Positions 6,172 to 8,063 of a stretch of DNA of 8,063 bases are shown here, in pieces. The notes beneath the pieces are model-generated. The model had not been told where the DNA came from. It was given only the letters and a program-made list of their open reading frames with translations, and did not search any database. The stretch's first letter is position 1, and each line of letters begins with the position of its first letter. Source of the DNA: Chromatiaceae bacterium (GTDB lineage: Bacteria; Pseudomonadota; Gammaproteobacteria; Chromatiales; Chromatiaceae); the NCBI GenBank assembly GCA_016938795.1, contig JAFGTZ010000365.1, positions 1 through 8,063 of the forward strand, read 5' to 3'. Made by a program: the position numbers and the translations under genes.

Positions 6172-6891
6172 ATGTTGTTCAGTGTTTCGCCTCGCACATT
6201 CTTCGCGCTTTGCCTTGCCCTGGCGCTGCTTGGCGGCTGTGCCGACAAGCCCGCGCCACCCAGCATCAGCCTCTATCGTGCGCTACACGCGGGCGATCTC
6301 GATCAGCTCAAGCGTCATCTGCACTGGCAAACGCCGATCGACCGCCCAGACGCCAATGGCGACCTGCCATTGCATGTGCTGGCGCGCGCCAACCGGGTGG
6401 TCATGGCGCGCGAACTCCTTGCTGTGGGCGCCAATCCCGAAGCAGTCAATGCACAGGGCGCTACCCCGCTTGAAGTCGCGCTCGCGAACGGCAAGATTGC
6501 CTTTGCGCGTCTGCTGCTCGCGCATGGGGTGCGTATTGATGCCCAAGGACTGCTGCGGGAGCTGATTGCGCGGGAACAGGCGGATCGGGATGTGCTCGAC
6601 TTTCTGCTCGATGCCGGCGCCCAGATCAACCAGGCGGATGCCGAGGGGCGCACCGCCCTGCATCTGGCCATTGCGCAAGTCGATCCCCGGCTGGTGGCGC
6701 GCCTGCTGGAGCGTGGGGCCGATGTGAATCAGCCCGATCAAAGGGGTCAAACTCCCTTGGACATGGCGCATACGGCACGCGCGCGCGATCCTGTCGCCGC
6801 GACCATCGAAGAACTCTTGGTGCGCTACGGCGCTGAATCATCCATGGATGCCGGTGGAGAAACCGGCCCACCTGCTGGAGACCTTCCATGA
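6172..6891 (+). CDS. Ankyrin-repeat lipoprotein
   Basis: A 239-aa protein, probably anchored in the outer membrane and facing the periplasm. The signal peptide (1-22) ends in the lipobox LGGC with acylated Cys23; the following Ala-Asp lacks an aspartate at position +2, so inner-membrane retention is not expected. Ankyrin repeats start after a short linker: about 33-58 (degenerate), 61-92 (GDLPLHVLARANRVVMARELLAVGANPEAVN), 95-123 (GATPLEVALANGKIAFARLLLAHG), a broken central unit (124-155), and the best repeats 158-188 (GRTALHLAIAQVDPRLVARLLERGADVN) and 191-221. A Gly/Pro-rich tail ends the protein. Ankyrin repeats bind other proteins, so an adaptor or inhibitor role is likely, but no partner is identifiable. 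Periplasmic ankyrin proteins such as Pseudomonas AnkB are known; similarity in role is speculation. It overlaps the next gene by 4 bases, so the two are translationally coupled. Confidence 0.88.
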   Translation: MLFSVSPRTFFALCLALALLGGCADKPAPPSISLYRALHAGDLDQLKRHLHWQTPIDRPDANGDLPLHVLARANRVVMARELLAVGANPEAVNAQGATPLEVALANGKIAFARLLLAHGVRIDAQGLLRELIAREQADRDVLDFLLDAGAQINQADAEGRTALHLAIAQVDPRLVARLLERGADVNQPDQRGQTPLDMAHTARARDPVAATIEELLVRYGAESSMDAGGETGPPAGDLP

Positions 6892-7172
6892 CCGCTCAGG
6901 TCGATGACTTGACTGTTGCCTATCAGGAAAACGGCATTGAAACCGTCCGCGAACTCGACAAGGTGATCCTCTCGAAGGGCAGCTGGACCACCATCCTCTT
7001 TCGCTATCAGGACTGGGACCGCGCGAAAGAGCAGTACGGCGACGACAAATACACCATCCGCCGCTATCAGAAGCGCAATGGCGAATACCGTCAGCAATCC
7101 AAGTTCAACATCTCCAGCCGCGCCCAGGCCAAGGCGCTGATCGAGGCCCTGCAAGGCTGGCTGGAGGACTAG
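6888..7172 (+). CDS. Small conserved-looking cytosolic protein, unknown function
   Basis: A 94-aa charged protein with no signal peptide or membrane span, so presumably cytosolic, unlike its operon partner. From memory, similar small proteins carrying the core LSKGSWTTILFRYQ...YTIRRYQKRNGEYRQQSKFNIS occur widely in proteobacteria as hypotheticals; I cannot name a family or function. The middle is rich in Arg, Lys and Tyr (about residues 54-72), which would suit nucleic-acid or phosphate binding, but that is a guess. The C-terminus (SSRAQAKALIEALQGWLED) is predicted helical. ATG 6888 shares ATGA with the stop of the ankyrin gene and has GGAG (6877-6880) 7 bases upstream inside that gene, so translation is coupled yet able to initiate by itself. 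Only 15 bases separate its stop from that of convergent bamC. Confidence 0.85.
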   Translation: MTAQVDDLTVAYQENGIETVRELDKVILSKGSWTTILFRYQDWDRAKEQYGDDKYTIRRYQKRNGEYRQQSKFNISSRAQAKALIEALQGWLED

Positions 7173-7187
7173 GCGCAGCCGTTCGGC

Positions 7188-8063
7188 CTAACGCATTTCC
7201 TGCTGTATCAGCCCAAGAATGCGCCGCGCCTCATTGGAGGGTGCGGGGCGACCCTCGGCGTCGAGCACCTGGACCTGGGTCGCGCGCTCGTCGCCCTCCA
7301 GTTGAATGCGGTACTGACGCACGCCATCAATCCCGTCGCTCTTCTTGCTGCGCCAGAAGGCCAGACGCGAAGCAAAGCCCTTGCGCTCGTCGCCTGACAC
7401 CTCTTCGCTGTCGCCGGCATAGCGCACGAAGAAGAGCCCCGCACTCTGATCGCGATCCTCGACCGTGAAGCCAGCCCGATCAAGTGCCGCACCACTCAGG
7501 CGCCAGGCGCGCCGCTCAGACTGCTCGATGAGCAAAACAGGAGTCCCTGCGGATTCATCCAGGCGCGCGAGTGGGGTGCTCGCTGTCGTGCTCGGCGCAG
7601 CACTCACCGCCTGGACCTCATCGCGCGAGGCGCCCAGATAGACCATGAGACGGCGCAACATCTCGGCCTCTTTCTCGGTGTCGCGTCCGCTTGGCTCCCA
7701 CACCGTGCGGCTCACGCCGCCAACGGCATTCTCGGCCAGCGTCTCTTCCATGCCGCGATGGGTGAGATGAATCTCGGTTGCCGCGCCCCCGGCGATCTTG
7801 TCGAGCCGCAGGCTGTACTGATCACGGGTTGAGGTGGCATAGAGCCCCTCGGCGACCTTGCTGATCATGCGGGTGACGAAATCACGTCGAATCTCGGCGC
7901 GATTGTCGAGCCAGTCGGTGCGCATCAGACCGATGGCCGGATCCTGCTCAACCAGCACAATGCCCTGCTCGCGCCAGAAGGCCAGCACGCTGTTCCAGGT
8001 CTGGGTAGGCGAGGCCTTGACCTCAAGCCAGCGCGCCGTGCCGTCGCGCTTAAGTTGCACCTC
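7188..8063 (-). CDS. bamC: Outer membrane protein assembly factor BamC, N-terminus beyond the right edge
   Basis: Lipoprotein subunit of the BAM complex, which folds beta-barrel proteins into the outer membrane. 291 residues are visible; the signal peptide, lipobox and most of the unstructured BamD-binding segment lie outside the window. Seen: the N-terminal helix-grip domain from RDGTARWLEVKASPTQTWNSVLAFWREQGIVLVEQDPAIGLMRTDW through DQYSLRLDK and TEIHLTHRGMEE; a linker rich in Ala, Ser and Thr; then the C-terminal helix-grip domain (PVLLIEQSERRAWRLSGAALDRAGFTVEDRDQSAGLFFVRY through VRQYRIQLEGDERATQVQVLDAEG), ending RRILGLIQQEMR. The frame stays open to the edge, so the GTG at 8060 is not taken as the start. 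In many gammaproteobacteria bamC follows dapA, which would lie to the right. The identification rests on fold-level motif order and length, since BamC is poorly conserved. Confidence 0.9.
   Translation of the reverse strand, partial: EVQLKRDGTARWLEVKASPTQTWNSVLAFWREQGIVLVEQDPAIGLMRTDWLDNRAEIRRDFVTRMISKVAEGLYATSTRDQYSLRLDKIAGGAATEIHLTHRGMEETLAENAVGGVSRTVWEPSGRDTEKEAEMLRRLMVYLGASRDEVQAVSAAPSTTASTPLARLDESAGTPVLLIEQSERRAWRLSGAALDRAGFTVEDRDQSAGLFFVRYAGDSEEVSGDERKGFASRLAFWRSKKSDGIDGVRQYRIQLEGDERATQVQVLDAEGRPAPSNEARRILGLIQQEMR

Noticed and set aside
7173..7187. Small GCCG/CGGC palindrome between the 94-aa gene and bamC as a terminator
   Set aside because: The loop would be only two bases and there is no T run; it cannot form a normal hairpin.

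Overview
The window looks like ordinary chromosomal sequence from a GC-rich gammaproteobacterium. The closest feel is to purple sulfur bacteria and their relatives (Chromatiaceae/Ectothiorhodospiraceae), judged from protein similarity remembered for ProS, FabA, IlvI and BamC; no phylogenetic marker was computed, so the family is an inference. Strong G/C bias at third codon positions leaves long open frames opposite nearly every real gene, and these are not genes.

Layout from left to right. (1) The N-terminal two thirds of the acetolactate synthase catalytic subunit (minus strand) runs off the left edge. Its 5' leader carries a perfect 13-bp hairpin and a candidate promoter. (2) A 372-aa PilZ-domain protein (minus strand) lies upstream of it, and a 232-bp divergent promoter region separates that from (3) proS, prolyl-tRNA synthetase (plus strand), which ends in a compact terminator. 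(4) fabA (plus strand) follows and ends at a GC-rich inverted-repeat cluster that can fold in two mutually exclusive ways. (5) Convergent to fabA is a 63-aa single-span membrane protein (minus strand) with its own candidate promoter, and upstream of that a secreted YceI-family protein (minus strand). (6) Divergent from yceI is a two-gene operon (plus strand): an ankyrin-repeat lipoprotein and, overlapping it by 4 bases (ATGA), a small conserved-looking protein of unknown function. (7) Convergent with that operon is bamC (minus strand), running off the right edge without its N-terminal signal and lipobox.

Most genes are housekeeping: branched-chain amino acid synthesis, translation, unsaturated fatty acid synthesis and outer-membrane assembly. 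The less explained parts are the PilZ protein with a second module and a unique tail, the ankyrin-lipoprotein/small-protein operon, the small membrane protein, and the hairpins. I see no mobile element, CRISPR array, tRNA, rRNA or defence system. No gap between genes exceeds 300 bases. I do not see convincing evidence for a wholly new biological system; the best candidate for uncharacterised biology is the ankyrin lipoprotein operon.
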